From: Clostridium sp. HBUAS56010
GTDB taxonomy: Bacteria; Bacillota; Clostridia; Lachnospirales; Lachnospiraceae
Length of the DNA stretch: 64,000 nt
Reading direction: 5' to 3'
Assembly: GCF_007115105.1 (NCBI RefSeq)
Contig: NZ_SULJ01000002.1
Location: forward strand, 62,001-126,000
A model generated the notes under the pieces. The model made no database searches, had not been told where the DNA came from, and worked only from the letters and a program-made list of their open reading frames with translations. Below, piece after piece: positions 8,984-17,671 of the stretch. The translations under genes and the position numbers were made by a program. The number at the start of each line of letters is the position of its first letter. Position 1 is the first letter of the stretch.

Positions 8984-9778
8984 ATGAAATGGTTTAAAAA
9001 AATTGTGCTGTCAGTCAGTATTGTCTTTTTATTGGCTGCTGCAGGCTTTTATATCTATGTATCTGATTATTACAGGGCTGATGATACTGCAAAAGCTGCT
9101 CTGGAAGAAGGACTGAAAACAGGAGAAGCAATTGCTTATGACCGCTTTATTGTGATACCAGCAAAAAAACAGACTGATTCGGCTCTGATCTTTTACCCGG
9201 GCGGCAAGGTGGAAGCCGCGTCCTATTACCCTCTGCTGTCGGATTTGTCCCAGCGGGGAATTACCTGTATTCTGGTAAAGATGCCATTTCACCTGGCAGT
9301 CCTTAATCCCCAGGCTGCGGACCAGATCTATGGGATCCTGCCGGAGATCAAAAACTGGTATATTGGCGGTCATTCTCTGGGGGGTGCCATGGCAAGCAGC
9401 TATATGGCAAAGAATCCCGCCCGGTTAAAAGGGGTGATTCTCCTTGGTGCTTACCGGTACGGCGATGTCACTCCTTCAAAAGCCATTACCATATATGGGA
9501 CTCTGGATGGAGTACTGAACCGGGAGAAAATAAACTACAAGAAACAGGTTTTCCCCATAGAAGGAGGCAATCACGGCAACTTTGGTAATTACGGCAGGCA
9601 AAAAGGGGACTTAGATGCTGCAATCAGTACCGAAGACCAGCAGGAACAAACCGCTGGTCTGGTACAGGAATTTATCCGTCAGTCAAACCTTACTCCTGGT
9701 TCTCCTTTATCTGATGGCTGTCTGCCCGCTCATTCATGGTGGGAAGTCTCCGGCTGGAGTTCCTATAATAACTTGTAA
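8984..9778 (+). CDS. Membrane-anchored or secreted alpha/beta hydrolase
   Basis: About 264 residues from ATG 8984. A start at 8960 is also open, but MKWFKK at 8984 gives a normal signal anchor, with AGAGGAG 11 bases upstream. The N-terminal helix is IVLSVSIVFLLAAAGFYIY. The nucleophile elbow GHSLGG is in the middle of the protein, and LDGVLN and EGGNHGNFG near the end hold the likely acid and the catalytic His. This is the shape of small dienelactone-hydrolase-like esterases. The last ~30 codons, beyond LVQEFIRQ, overlap the convergent CPBP gene by 89 bp and look like low-complexity read-through. The natural substrate is unknown. Confidence 0.78.
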   Translation: MKWFKKIVLSVSIVFLLAAAGFYIYVSDYYRADDTAKAALEEGLKTGEAIAYDRFIVIPAKKQTDSALIFYPGGKVEAASYYPLLSDLSQRGITCILVKMPFHLAVLNPQAADQIYGILPEIKNWYIGGHSLGGAMASSYMAKNPARLKGVILLGAYRYGDVTPSKAITIYGTLDGVLNREKINYKKQVFPIEGGNHGNFGNYGRQKGDLDAAISTEDQQEQTAGLVQEFIRQSNLTPGSPLSDGCLPAHSWWEVSGWSSYNNL

Positions 9779-10748
9779 AAATAACACCTGCAAACAGCAA
9801 TCCGTTGATTACCAGGGAAGCCAAAACACTATTCCATGTTACGTCCTGGTTTTGAAGAACATCCGGGGAATAATTCCCGCTGATAATAGGAACCAGATTG
9901 TTATTGGCAAAGTGCATGATAACAACCACCCATATGTTATTGGTCTTTAAATACGCCCAGCCGTAGAATATACCTAAGGCAAGACACAGGATTAACTGCC
10001 CGCTCAAACTGATCAGACCAACAGAAGGAGAAGAATAATAAAAAAAGTTAATGGGCAGATGCCACAATCCCCATACCAATCCCAGTATTAAGATTCCCCA
10101 TACCATGCCAAATCTTTTTTGCAAAACCGGCTGAAGATAATACCTCCAGCCATACTCTTCTCCAAAAAATGCTGCAAATACCAAAAAATAATTGATAATT
10201 AAAGAAACCAACATGATCCAGGTAAAAGGATCTCTTATAATTCCAATCATTGTTTCTGTTTCTCCGCCCAAAAGATACATGATTGCAGTTCTCCCTAAAT
10301 AAAGAACCAGATATAACAGAACAATCAGCCATACCGCTTTCCAGCGTCCGCCCTTTAATCCATAAGCAATGCGCTTCTCTTTCTTCTCTGTCAGCAGTAA
10401 TATCCAAAGAACAACAGAACCTGCAATCAGCAAATACTGGGAAAGCATGTTCCAGCCTATTTCTGGAACAAGGATACTGATTACTGCAAAAAACAGCAGA
10501 ATCAGAGTAAGAATTAAAAATCCCGCAAAAAATCGTCTGGGAATCATGGGATCATTCTTACGGGTAATCCATGCCGCTAACATTACACCTGCGGCTGGAT
10601 AAAACATCTGGACCGTAGGGAACACAGACACATCAAACCCTTTGGAATACCCATATCCCATCAAAATCCCCGCTGCATAAGGCAGAAGAAATGCCACTGC
10701 CAGAAAAATAAGAATCTGTGCCTTTTCATTGCTTTTTTTATACTCCAT
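9690..10748 (-). CDS. CPBP family intramembrane metalloprotease (Abi/CAAX type)
   Basis: A 352-residue polytopic membrane protein with about eight hydrophobic helices. The glutamate zinc-ligand motif is seen as FFGEEYGWRYYLQ (EExxxR), the second motif as GLWHLPINFFYY (HxxxF-like), and the third His as MHFANNN. These are the three signatures of the CPBP (CAAX protease and bacteriocin-processing) family. Bacterial members are linked to bacteriocin self-immunity or processing, but no bacteriocin gene is nearby. ATG 10748 is preceded by AAGGAG. The 3' end overlaps the convergent hydrolase gene by 89 bp. Confidence 0.88.
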   Translation of the reverse strand: MEYKKSNEKAQILIFLAVAFLLPYAAGILMGYGYSKGFDVSVFPTVQMFYPAAGVMLAAWITRKNDPMIPRRFFAGFLILTLILLFFAVISILVPEIGWNMLSQYLLIAGSVVLWILLLTEKKEKRIAYGLKGGRWKAVWLIVLLYLVLYLGRTAIMYLLGGETETMIGIIRDPFTWIMLVSLIINYFLVFAAFFGEEYGWRYYLQPVLQKRFGMVWGILILGLVWGLWHLPINFFYYSSPSVGLISLSGQLILCLALGIFYGWAYLKTNNIWVVVIMHFANNNLVPIISGNYSPDVLQNQDVTWNSVLASLVINGLLFAGVIFTSYYRNSSRRLPTMNERADSHQIKENQE

Positions 10749-10866
10749 GAAAATCTCCTTTTTTCTTAATATACCTATTTATAAATTTTGTTCTTTCCTT
10801 GCTATACGCTCGAAAGCTGTTACCGATAGAATAACCTTTAATTTCATTAATATTCTCTTATAATTT

Positions 10867-12432
10867 CTATAATTCTTCTATTTCCGGTGCGCTGTCTAAC
10901 AGTTCTTCAGATTCTGTGGAAGGTAGCTGGGATACCTCTCTTAATTTACTGTTAATTTTCCTGGTCCTGACTCCAATCAGCTTATCAAGCTCTGCACCGG
11001 TCTGCTCGATTCGTTTCTGGGCTGCTGTCAAGACTTCTTCAAACCTTCCAAATTCTGTTTTAACCGCTCCCAGAACATTCCAGACTTCACTGGACCGCTT
11101 CTGAATGGCAAGAGTTTTAAATCCCATCTGCAGGCTGTTCAACAATGCTGCAAAGGTAGTTGGTCCTGCTATGCTGACACGGTATTGCCTCTGTAACGTA
11201 TCAATCAGCCCCTTTCTTACCACTTCAGCATATAATCCTTCAAACGGAAGAAACATAATTGCAAAATCGGTGGTATAAGGAGGATCAATGTATTTATCAT
11301 GAATATCTTTGGCACAGCTCTTGATTCTTGTCTCAAGAGCCGCCTGCGCTGTGGCAATTGCCTCATTGTCTCCAGATTCGTAAGCATCCACCAACTGCCC
11401 ATATGTATCTCCCGGAAACTTGGCATCAATGGGCAGATATACGCATCCTTCGTCTTCTCCCGGAAGACGGATTGCATATTCCACCCGGTTTGCCGTCCCT
11501 TTCTTGGTCACTACATTTTCCTCATACTGCTCTCTTGCAAGAAGCTCTTCAATAATCGCACCTAACTGATATTCTCCTAAAATTCCTCTTGTCTTGACAT
11601 TTGACAGAACCTTTTTTAAGTCTCCTACTCCGGTAGCAAGAGTTTTCATCTCTCCCAGCCCTGTATAAACCTCCTGCAGTCTGTCGTTTACCATCTTAAA
11701 GGATTGGGTAATCCGTTCATCCAGAGTTTTCTGGAGTTTTTCATCAACCGTTTCCCTCATCTTTTCAAGCTGCTGATTGTTATCGCTCCGCAAGGACTCC
11801 AGCCGCTCCTGAACCGTACTCCTGATTCCATCCATGGACTCTTTGTTCTGAGCCGAAAATAGTTTAAACTGTTCATCCACAGACTTCAGACGTTCTGATA
11901 CTGACAGTTCTAAGTTTCCCTGTGCCTGTTTTAAGGTCTGGGTAATCTCGCCCAGCCGCTTGTCCTGCATCTCAAACTGTCTGCCTTGTGCATGGGAAAG
12001 CATGGTGGTGGTCTCTTTTACCTGATCTTGGAAGGTAGCAATACTCTGTGCCTGACTTGCCTGTAAGAGAGATAATTTTTCTCCAATATCCACCTTTAAT
12101 AAATTCTGATTCTTTGAGATACTTTCTGTCAGTTCCCGCAGTCTGATATCCTGTCTGCCGGTTGACTGGGTCTGCATGGAAGTAAATGAATCTGCAAAAC
12201 TCTTCATGGTTCCCTGAATCATTGTGCCCATTTCCGTTCTGGAAGAACGAATCTCATTGATCAGCTCGCCTTTCATAGAACTAAGAATCATGGTCTGCTG
12301 ATTGGCAAATTCTTTTAACAATTCCCGTTTCACTTTTTCCATATCTGCGGACGAAGATTGTTTCACTGCTACAATCAGGTTAATGATCACTGCAATCAGG
12401 ATTGCCGCACTTAAAATAATCAGTATTGTCAT
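10867..12432 (-). CDS. rmuC: DNA recombination protein RmuC
   Basis: A 521-residue protein. An N-terminal membrane anchor (ILIILSAAILIAVIINLIVAV) is followed by a coiled coil of roughly 230 residues, rich in repeated QLEKMRETVDEK-type heptads. The conserved RmuC nuclease-like core follows, with LATGVGDLKKVLSNVKTRG, LGEYQLGAIIEELLAREQYE, LPIDAKFPGD and FAIMFLPFEGLYAEV. RmuC limits DNA inversion and rearrangement in E. coli; its biochemical activity is still inferred from the PD-(D/E)XK-like fold. ATG 12432 has AAAGGAG upstream. The gene stands alone between a CPBP protease and a nucleotide pyrophosphohydrolase. Confidence 0.93.
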   Translation of the reverse strand: MTILIILSAAILIAVIINLIVAVKQSSSADMEKVKRELLKEFANQQTMILSSMKGELINEIRSSRTEMGTMIQGTMKSFADSFTSMQTQSTGRQDIRLRELTESISKNQNLLKVDIGEKLSLLQASQAQSIATFQDQVKETTTMLSHAQGRQFEMQDKRLGEITQTLKQAQGNLELSVSERLKSVDEQFKLFSAQNKESMDGIRSTVQERLESLRSDNNQQLEKMRETVDEKLQKTLDERITQSFKMVNDRLQEVYTGLGEMKTLATGVGDLKKVLSNVKTRGILGEYQLGAIIEELLAREQYEENVVTKKGTANRVEYAIRLPGEDEGCVYLPIDAKFPGDTYGQLVDAYESGDNEAIATAQAALETRIKSCAKDIHDKYIDPPYTTDFAIMFLPFEGLYAEVVRKGLIDTLQRQYRVSIAGPTTFAALLNSLQMGFKTLAIQKRSSEVWNVLGAVKTEFGRFEEVLTAAQKRIEQTGAELDKLIGVRTRKINSKLREVSQLPSTESEELLDSAPEIEEL

Positions 12433-12526
12433 GTATCGCTCCTTTTTTGTTCCTTAACAAATTCCTTTTACTCTGGTCTGATCTTGCCTGATCAGTTGTC
12501 TTATGTAATAGTATAGCAGATCTGTT

Positions 12527-13063
12527 TTACTCATTTTCCACAACTCTTGTAACAGGTTTCCCGCACTTGGCGCACTCACCCTCAAGAATCAGCCCATGTT
12601 TCTCTATTTTGACTGCATAATTAACAATTGATGTCAGCTTGCAATTGCTGCAGAAAACATTATTCAGAAGGATTTCCCTCCATTCCTGTGGAACTCCACT
12701 CCACAGTTTCAATGCCTTTATATCCGAAACCATTCCCACTTTATCTTCTTTATCATCTTCTACCATTTCTAAAAACAGACGTTTTTCAAAACCACCCCGC
12801 TCCTGATGCTTTTGCCTCCGCTTTTCCTCTAAAGCTTCCATCGTGTATCCATGAGCAGTACATATGGCATATAAAACCTCTAAAATATCTGCCATCTCCT
12901 CCAGATTCCTATCTTCCTGGTACTCCTTCACTTCTTCCAAAAGTTTCCTGTCCAGCTCAGAATTATACTCTTTTTCTGATAGTATTCGGAATCTTGCCTT
13001 ACCTCCTGCCTTTTCAATAATTTCAGGAATATTATCTCTTACCAGTTTATTGTGTTTTTTCAA
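12527..13063 (-). CDS. MazG/PRA-PH-like nucleotide pyrophosphohydrolase with C-terminal zinc ribbon
   Basis: The N-terminal ~100 residues begin KKHNKLVRDNIPEIIEKAG and contain EEVKEYQEDRNLEEMADILE. These are the E-x-x-E and E-x-x-D metal-binding pattern of all-alpha NTP pyrophosphatases. The C-terminal third carries two CxxC pairs (CSNCK and CAKCGK), a likely zinc ribbon not found in the minimal family. I choose a TTG start at 13063 (178 residues): AGAGGTG lies just upstream, and the family usually begins at MKKxNKLVRD. The ATG at 13084 has no ribosome site. It probably hydrolyses damaged or excess nucleotides; the substrate is not known. Confidence 0.75.
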   Translation of the reverse strand: MKKHNKLVRDNIPEIIEKAGGKARFRILSEKEYNSELDRKLLEEVKEYQEDRNLEEMADILEVLYAICTAHGYTMEALEEKRRQKHQERGGFEKRLFLEMVEDDKEDKVGMVSDIKALKLWSGVPQEWREILLNNVFCSNCKLTSIVNYAVKIEKHGLILEGECAKCGKPVTRVVENE

Positions 13064-13206
13064 ACAAATGCACCTCTTTTCCATAAGTAAATTTTACGGA
13101 GACAAAAGCCTCTTCTCTTTCTATCATAACCTTGTGGGTTCACTTTTTCAACTGCACATTGAAAAAGAAGGAAGTCAAATAGTGAAACCGGGGCATGGGG
13201 ATTGCA

Positions 13207-14733
13207 TCAATGAACGTTTAGACTCACCTTGGTCAGTTCCTTATAGAATTCTTCTTCATGGGAGACCAGCACTACAGTACCCTTAAAATTATGGAGGGCT
13301 TCTTTCAATGCTTTTTTTGCCTGAATATCCAGGTGATTGGTAGGCTCATCCAAAATCAGAAAATTGCAGGGTTTCAGGGATAAAATACAGATCTTTACCT
13401 TTGTCTGTTCTCCTCCGCTTAATGAACCAACTGCCTGCATTCCATGTTCACTTGAAACACCACATCGTGCAAGGTTCTTTCTTACCTCCTTATTGGACAA
13501 TACCGGATATTCTTCGGATACAATCTCAATTGGTGTTCTGTTTTCATCTTCCCAGGTTAAATCCTGTTTAAAGTATCCAATTACTGTCTGTTCCGAAAAT
13601 AAAAAGGTTCCATATAACGCTGGCAATTGCCCAACCAAAGTCTTTAGTAAGGTTGTCTTTCCAATTCCGTTAAACCCTGTAATCACTACTTTTTCTCCTC
13701 CTTTAACCGAAAAATTAAGATTGGAAAGCACCGGATCTTCATACCCAACCGAAAGCTGCCTTACCAACAGTTTAATTGTGTTGGTAGAAGGCAGCTCTTG
13801 AAATTGAAAATGTGGTTTCATCTCTTTTTCTTGAAGAGCCTCCATTTTATCCATTCGTTCAAGCTGCTTCTGTCGACCTCTTGCCATTTTTGATTTTCTC
13901 CCTGCAATGTTTTTTTCAATAAATTCTTTTGTTTTTTTAATCTCCTTTTGCTGTGCAGAATATTGGCGTACATAATCTTCACGCAATTGATGTTTCTTCT
14001 CCAAAAAACATTTATATGTGCCGGAATACTTCGTTATTTTTTTGTCATCAATATCTGCTATTTTGTTTGCAACTTTATTCAGAAAATCATAATCGTGGGA
14101 AACTACCATAAAAGCATTTTGAAAGTTAAATAGATATTCCTCCAGCCATTCAATGTGTTCCTTGTCCAGGAAATTCGTAGGTTCATCAAGAAGCAGTACA
14201 TCCGGTTCCTCCAGCAATAGCTTAGCCAGTATAACTTTTGCCCTTTGTCCTCCGCTCATCTGGGCAATGTGCCGCTCAAGGCCTATGACTGACAATCCAA
14301 GACCAGAAACCACTTTTGAAATTCTTGTATCAATGGTATAAAAATCATTTTTCTCCAGAGTCTCCTGATATTGTGCTGCAATATGAAGAATGCCTTCCTC
14401 TCCTTGTGCCAATCTCTCATAACACTGATTCAAACTTTTTTCCATCTCATATAAATCAGAAAAAGCGGACTCTAAAAATTCTCTCATTGTCATCCGACCA
14501 TCAATAAAAGCGTTTTGGTCCAGACAGCCGATGGTAATCCTGGGCTGCCAGACAATATTGCCTTGATCGGGGATGATTTGATCCATGCAGATCTTAATCA
14601 GTGTACTCTTACCAGTACCGTTCTGACCTACAATTCCAAGATGCTCTCCCTTATTAAGCTGTAAATGGGCATTTTTATATAGTAAATTGTCTCCATATCC
14701 ATGGGTTAATTCTTTAATCTCTAACAAACTCAT
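13207..14733 (-). CDS. ABC-F family ATPase, probable antibiotic-resistance (ribosome protection) type
   Basis: About 508 residues from ATG 14733, which has AAGGAG five bases upstream; an upstream ATG at 14805 lies inside a terminator hairpin and is rejected. Two ABC domains without membrane segments are seen: Walker A GQNGTGKST (36-44) and GFNGIGKTT, signatures MSGGQRAK and LSGGEQTK, Walker B LLLDEPTNFLD and LILDEPTNHLD. A charged interdomain linker of about 80 residues (KKTKEFIEKNIAGRKSKMAR) lies between them. ABC-F proteins with such linkers enter the ribosomal E site and displace drugs. The long leader with an upstream ORF and two terminators is the regulatory style of drug-inducible members, so resistance to a lincosamide, pleuromutilin or streptogramin is inferred rather than shown. 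Confidence 0.87.
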   Translation of the reverse strand: MSLLEIKELTHGYGDNLLYKNAHLQLNKGEHLGIVGQNGTGKSTLIKICMDQIIPDQGNIVWQPRITIGCLDQNAFIDGRMTMREFLESAFSDLYEMEKSLNQCYERLAQGEEGILHIAAQYQETLEKNDFYTIDTRISKVVSGLGLSVIGLERHIAQMSGGQRAKVILAKLLLEEPDVLLLDEPTNFLDKEHIEWLEEYLFNFQNAFMVVSHDYDFLNKVANKIADIDDKKITKYSGTYKCFLEKKHQLREDYVRQYSAQQKEIKKTKEFIEKNIAGRKSKMARGRQKQLERMDKMEALQEKEMKPHFQFQELPSTNTIKLLVRQLSVGYEDPVLSNLNFSVKGGEKVVITGFNGIGKTTLLKTLVGQLPALYGTFLFSEQTVIGYFKQDLTWEDENRTPIEIVSEEYPVLSNKEVRKNLARCGVSSEHGMQAVGSLSGGEQTKVKICILSLKPCNFLILDEPTNHLDIQAKKALKEALHNFKGTVVLVSHEEEFYKELTKVSLNVH

Positions 14734-14776
14734 AAGAACTCCTTTTCTTATTTCATAAATAAGCTTTAAAAATTTC

Positions 14777-14826
14777 ATCAAAAAAGGCAGAAAGCTCATA
14801 CACAATGGTATATGCCTTCTGCCTTT
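14777..14826 (-). terminator. Attenuator terminator directly upstream of the ABC-F gene
   Basis: Read on the minus strand, AAAGGCAGAA pairs perfectly with TTCTGCCTTT and the stem extends to 19 pairs with one mismatch (arms 14808-14826 and 14783-14801), followed by six T. It lies between the leader ORF and the ABC-F ribosome site, so it would stop transcription unless disrupted. Confidence 0.8.
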
Positions 14827-14849
14827 AGACGTAATCGGTCATAAGTAAC

Positions 14850-14885
14850 AAAAGGCTACAGACAAAACATTGTCCATAGCCTTTT
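14850..14885 (-). terminator. First leader hairpin upstream of the ABC-F gene
   Basis: Arms 14870-14885 and 14850-14865 form a 16-pair stem with a four-base loop and end in TTTT on the minus strand. Two positions pair only as G-U, and only in the minus-strand RNA, which supports an RNA role in that direction. It lies upstream of the second, stronger terminator. Confidence 0.7.
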
Positions 14886-14983
14886 ATACTCACAAAATAC
14901 ATAGGGAAACCAAATAATAGACATACTTTCTCTGCGGATAAGCACCTCTACGTTTGTTTCCCGATGAAATCTTAATGTAGTAT

Positions 14984-15073
14984 CTATATACTATACTCTG
15001 CACAATGTTTCACCGGTCCGGATTGTACAGAGCTGAGCTTCCTTTTGAGTTCGTTGGTTAAGTAAAAATTCAT
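14984..15073 (-). CDS. 29-residue leader peptide of the ABC-F gene
   Basis: ATG at 15073 with AAGGAG upstream opens a frame of 29 codons ending TAG at 14984; it starts MNFYLTNELKRKLSS and ends CAEYSI. Its second half overlaps an 11-pair hairpin (14996-15006 with 15022-15032, one G-U). A promoter, TTGACA at 15137-15132 and TAGTAT at 15114-15109 with a 17-base spacer, lies just upstream. Short ORFs with strong ribosome sites placed before terminators are how several ABC-F and MLS resistance genes sense a stalled ribosome. The function as a stalling leader is inferred from this architecture; I do not recognise the peptide sequence itself. Confidence 0.65.
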   Translation of the reverse strand: MNFYLTNELKRKLSSVQSGPVKHCAEYSI

Positions 15074-15108
15074 TTTCTTCTCCTTTTAAGAGATTATTCT
15101 CTGACTAA

Positions 15109-15137
15109 ATACTACTATACCAAAATCTGTTTGTCAA
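15109..15137 (-). promoter_or_regulatory. Promoter of the ABC-F leader
   Basis: On the minus strand TTGACA (15137-15132) is followed after 17 bases by TAGTAT (15114-15109). Transcription would begin near 15100, some 30 bases before the leader ORF, giving an untranslated leader of about 370 bases before the ABC-F start. Confidence 0.6.
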
Positions 15138-15222
15138 TCTTTGTGTCATGAGTGATCAGATTATCCCACGCTTAACACTCCATCAGGCACTTGATTGCTG
15201 ACCAGTATAATTAAAAGAGAAA

Positions 15223-16461
15223 TTAATAGCTGCTGTCCAGCGCGCAATGACTCCGTATCTGTCTGGCATATTCCGTAGGTGTCATTCCCGTGATCTTTTT
15301 AAACAGCTTACGAAAATAATTCACATCATAGATACCGCATTTTGATGCAATATCCTGAATCGGCATATTGGTGGAGTTCAATAATGTGATTGCCTTTCGA
15401 ATACGCTGCTGATTGATATAATCCGTCAGTGTAATCTTCATCTCCCTTTTAAATAATGTAGACAAATAGCTGGCATTGACCGAATAATCTTCTGACAGGC
15501 ATTTTAAAGACAATTCCTCTGTTAAATTTAAATTAATATGATTTACTACCTTCTGGATAATAGGAGAATATCCTCTCAGGGAGTAATTCTTCACCAGCAT
15601 ACAGTATTTTCTCAGCATCTCAAACATAAACCGGTCCAGCTCGTGATCATTGCTTATTGTTTCCACATGCTTTGCGATCTGAGTTGACAGGGCATCCAGG
15701 TATACAGGGTTCACTCCTCCCTTTTCTGCAGCCTTTCTAAACAGAGTGTTACTTATAATCAAAGAATTTCTCCCATCTCTGACAGGGTCTTTATAGCGTC
15801 TGGCAGGTTTGTATCCTCCCATAATATTTTTGATTTTAAACGCACTTTCTATGTCACCGTTGGTAACCGCTTTCATAAGCTCTCCTTCGATGGCATACCG
15901 TTCCTCTATTATTTTTAAAGTAAGACCATCTTTCAGAGACTCCATTTGAAAATCACTTACTGGAGCAATCTGGCTGACATACTCGGTTTGTATCATCTCG
16001 TTCTGACTCAGTATCCGGTAAAGGATCAGACAAATCTCTTTCCATTGGGTTAGATTGGAAATCACCGGTATTACATTATAATATTCCCTGAAATCATCGG
16101 TATGTTTTCGGGGAATCAATCTGGAATCAATCAATTCCTGAAGCTTCCCTTCCTCTAAAATCGTATTCCGATAAGGTCCAAGAATAACATAATCCCCTTT
16201 TTCCCGCTGTTCCTCTGGAATTGGCATCAGGCAATACTCGGTCTCAAAATAATCAAATATATAATATAACGTATCTTTTTTGTTTAATTGGCTGATCATC
16301 TTGAGAAATCGTTTTTCTTCCTCCTGAGCATATATCATGCGACGAATTCCCAAATCAAAATCAGGAAATTCTTCCATCTCTTTTTTTATAATTGTCATAT
16401 TTACATTATGGCATTTTGCCATTTTTTTCAATATATCAAAGAAATCAATTAACATACACAT
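15223..16461 (-). CDS. AraC-family transcriptional regulator (soluble)
   Basis: A 412-residue cytoplasmic protein with a C-terminal AraC DNA-binding domain of about 100 residues: first helix-turn-helix LSLKCLSEDYSVNASYLSTL, second MPIQDIASKCGIYDVNYFRK, ending FKKITGMTPTEYARQIR. The N-terminal ~300 residues, with YFETEYCLMPIPEEQREKG and a PARRYKDPVRDGRNS stretch, are like the PocR-linked sensory part of Clostridial YesN-type regulators, although I cannot name the ligand. ATG 16461 has AAGGGAG upstream. It lies downstream of the isomerase/dehydrogenase operon in the same direction but is separated from it by a terminator. It may control that operon; this is inference from position. Confidence 0.86.
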   Translation of the reverse strand: MCMLIDFFDILKKMAKCHNVNMTIIKKEMEEFPDFDLGIRRMIYAQEEEKRFLKMISQLNKKDTLYYIFDYFETEYCLMPIPEEQREKGDYVILGPYRNTILEEGKLQELIDSRLIPRKHTDDFREYYNVIPVISNLTQWKEICLILYRILSQNEMIQTEYVSQIAPVSDFQMESLKDGLTLKIIEERYAIEGELMKAVTNGDIESAFKIKNIMGGYKPARRYKDPVRDGRNSLIISNTLFRKAAEKGGVNPVYLDALSTQIAKHVETISNDHELDRFMFEMLRKYCMLVKNYSLRGYSPIIQKVVNHINLNLTEELSLKCLSEDYSVNASYLSTLFKREMKITLTDYINQQRIRKAITLLNSTNMPIQDIASKCGIYDVNYFRKLFKKITGMTPTEYARQIRSHCALDSSY

Positions 16462-16661
16462 TTTAGCTCCCTTCCATTTCCTTATTATTTTGATTTAAAA
16501 ACAGCCATTTAGCATGAGTGATTACGTTTTATATTAAATTACGAAAACCGGTTCTATGTTTTTGACGATATCCGAAAATAACCCTTCTTAATTTAGAGTC
16601 TAATTGCTAACTGGTTTTGTTGCAAGCATTATTCTATAAAATATTTTTAGAAAGACTACAA

Positions 16662-16701
16662 AGAAGAGCATAGTATGAACTAATACATACTATGCTCTTC
16701 T
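16662..16701. terminator. Terminator of the sugar isomerase / dehydrogenase operon
   Basis: A perfect 16-bp stem (16662-16677 with 16686-16701) and an eight-base loop lie 75 bp beyond the last gene of the minus-strand operon. The outer bases are not a long T run, but the stem is strong. The remaining gap up to the AraC gene shows no other clear signal. Confidence 0.7.
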
Positions 16702-16775
16702 GAAAAGGGAAAATCAGCCTTTTATCCATTTCTCTAAGAGGCACTCTTCCACCAATCCGACTTCTCAGAAGTTAT

Positions 16776-17639
16776 TTAAATATGAAACCAATCCTCATAA
16801 CCTAACTCAATCAGGTGATCCCGGCTGATCCTTAAGCTCTCAAACGGATCCCTTCCATAAGTATCATCCTGTTCAATCAAGAAATACTCACTTCCGCCTT
16901 CAAGTCCTGCTTCTATACATTCTTTAATCGGAAGGCTGCCTTCTCCTAATTCTGCAAATTCAATGGTATCAGTAAACGCCTGCATAAAGGTTTTCATATC
17001 AAAGTCACCTTCCGGAAGTTTCACCTCTCTGATGCGGTAATCTTTCAGATGAAGCAAACGAATTCTGCCTGCATATTTCTTTACGAATTCCACGGGATTT
17101 TCTCCTCCGCGCTGAATCCAGTGAATGTCCAGTTCAAATCCCATATGTTTTGTATTATCTTTGATAATATCAAGTAAGAACTGTCCATTGTATTTTATAA
17201 ATTCCACATGATGATTGTGGTAATATAGATCAATTCCATGTTCTTTCAGTCTTGCTGCGACCTCATCCGCCCTTTTCACAAAATCCAATGCCTTCTCCCG
17301 GCTGCCCATACAGGTAAAAGGCAGAATACCGATACGCAGCAAATCACAGTTCAATGTCTTACAATCTGCCACAACTTTATCAAAATCAGTGGTCAGATAA
17401 TCGCCCGGCATCCCCGGCATCATGGGTTCGAGAGATGCACTGCATGCGGCAACTTTAATGCCGTATTCATCACATGCCCTTTTCATATCACTGACATTTT
17501 CAGGAGTCATGGAAATCTGGCTGATCTCCACACAATGATAGCCCAATTCCGCACAGGCTTTCAATGTCTCATATGCCCCTAATTCATCCACTTTCTTTTT
17601 AATGGTGCTCATCTGAATTCCAATTAATCCTTTTTTCAC
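16776..17639 (-). CDS. Sugar phosphate isomerase/epimerase (xylose isomerase-like TIM barrel)
   Basis: A TIM-barrel protein of the AP-endonuclease-2 / IolE superfamily. Metal-site pieces are visible: HCVEIS early, LYYHNHHVEF in the middle, GFELDIHWIQRGG, IRLLHLKDY and LGEGSLPIKE. I prefer a GTG start at 17639 (287 residues), because GGGAG lies seven bases upstream and the family begins with KKGLIGIQM. The in-frame start at 17675 would overlap the preceding stop and has no ribosome site. It probably isomerises or epimerises a keto sugar made by the two dehydrogenases encoded upstream; the exact reaction cannot be read. Confidence 0.83.
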   Translation of the reverse strand: MKKGLIGIQMSTIKKKVDELGAYETLKACAELGYHCVEISQISMTPENVSDMKRACDEYGIKVAACSASLEPMMPGMPGDYLTTDFDKVVADCKTLNCDLLRIGILPFTCMGSREKALDFVKRADEVAARLKEHGIDLYYHNHHVEFIKYNGQFLLDIIKDNTKHMGFELDIHWIQRGGENPVEFVKKYAGRIRLLHLKDYRIREVKLPEGDFDMKTFMQAFTDTIEFAELGEGSLPIKECIEAGLEGGSEYFLIEQDDTYGRDPFESLRISRDHLIELGYEDWFHI

Positions 17640-17671
17640 TGTAACTCTCCCATCTTTTTTTATTTTTATTG

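Noticed and set aside
12628-13286. Overlapping plus-strand frames opposite the MazG-like gene
   Set aside because: Shadows of the minus-strand gene with its recognisable E-x-x-E motif and zinc ribbon.
14734-14805. 24-residue extension of the ABC-F protein
   Set aside because: It lies across the attenuator terminator tail and has no ribosome site; MSLLEIKELT at 14733 is the usual start for the family.
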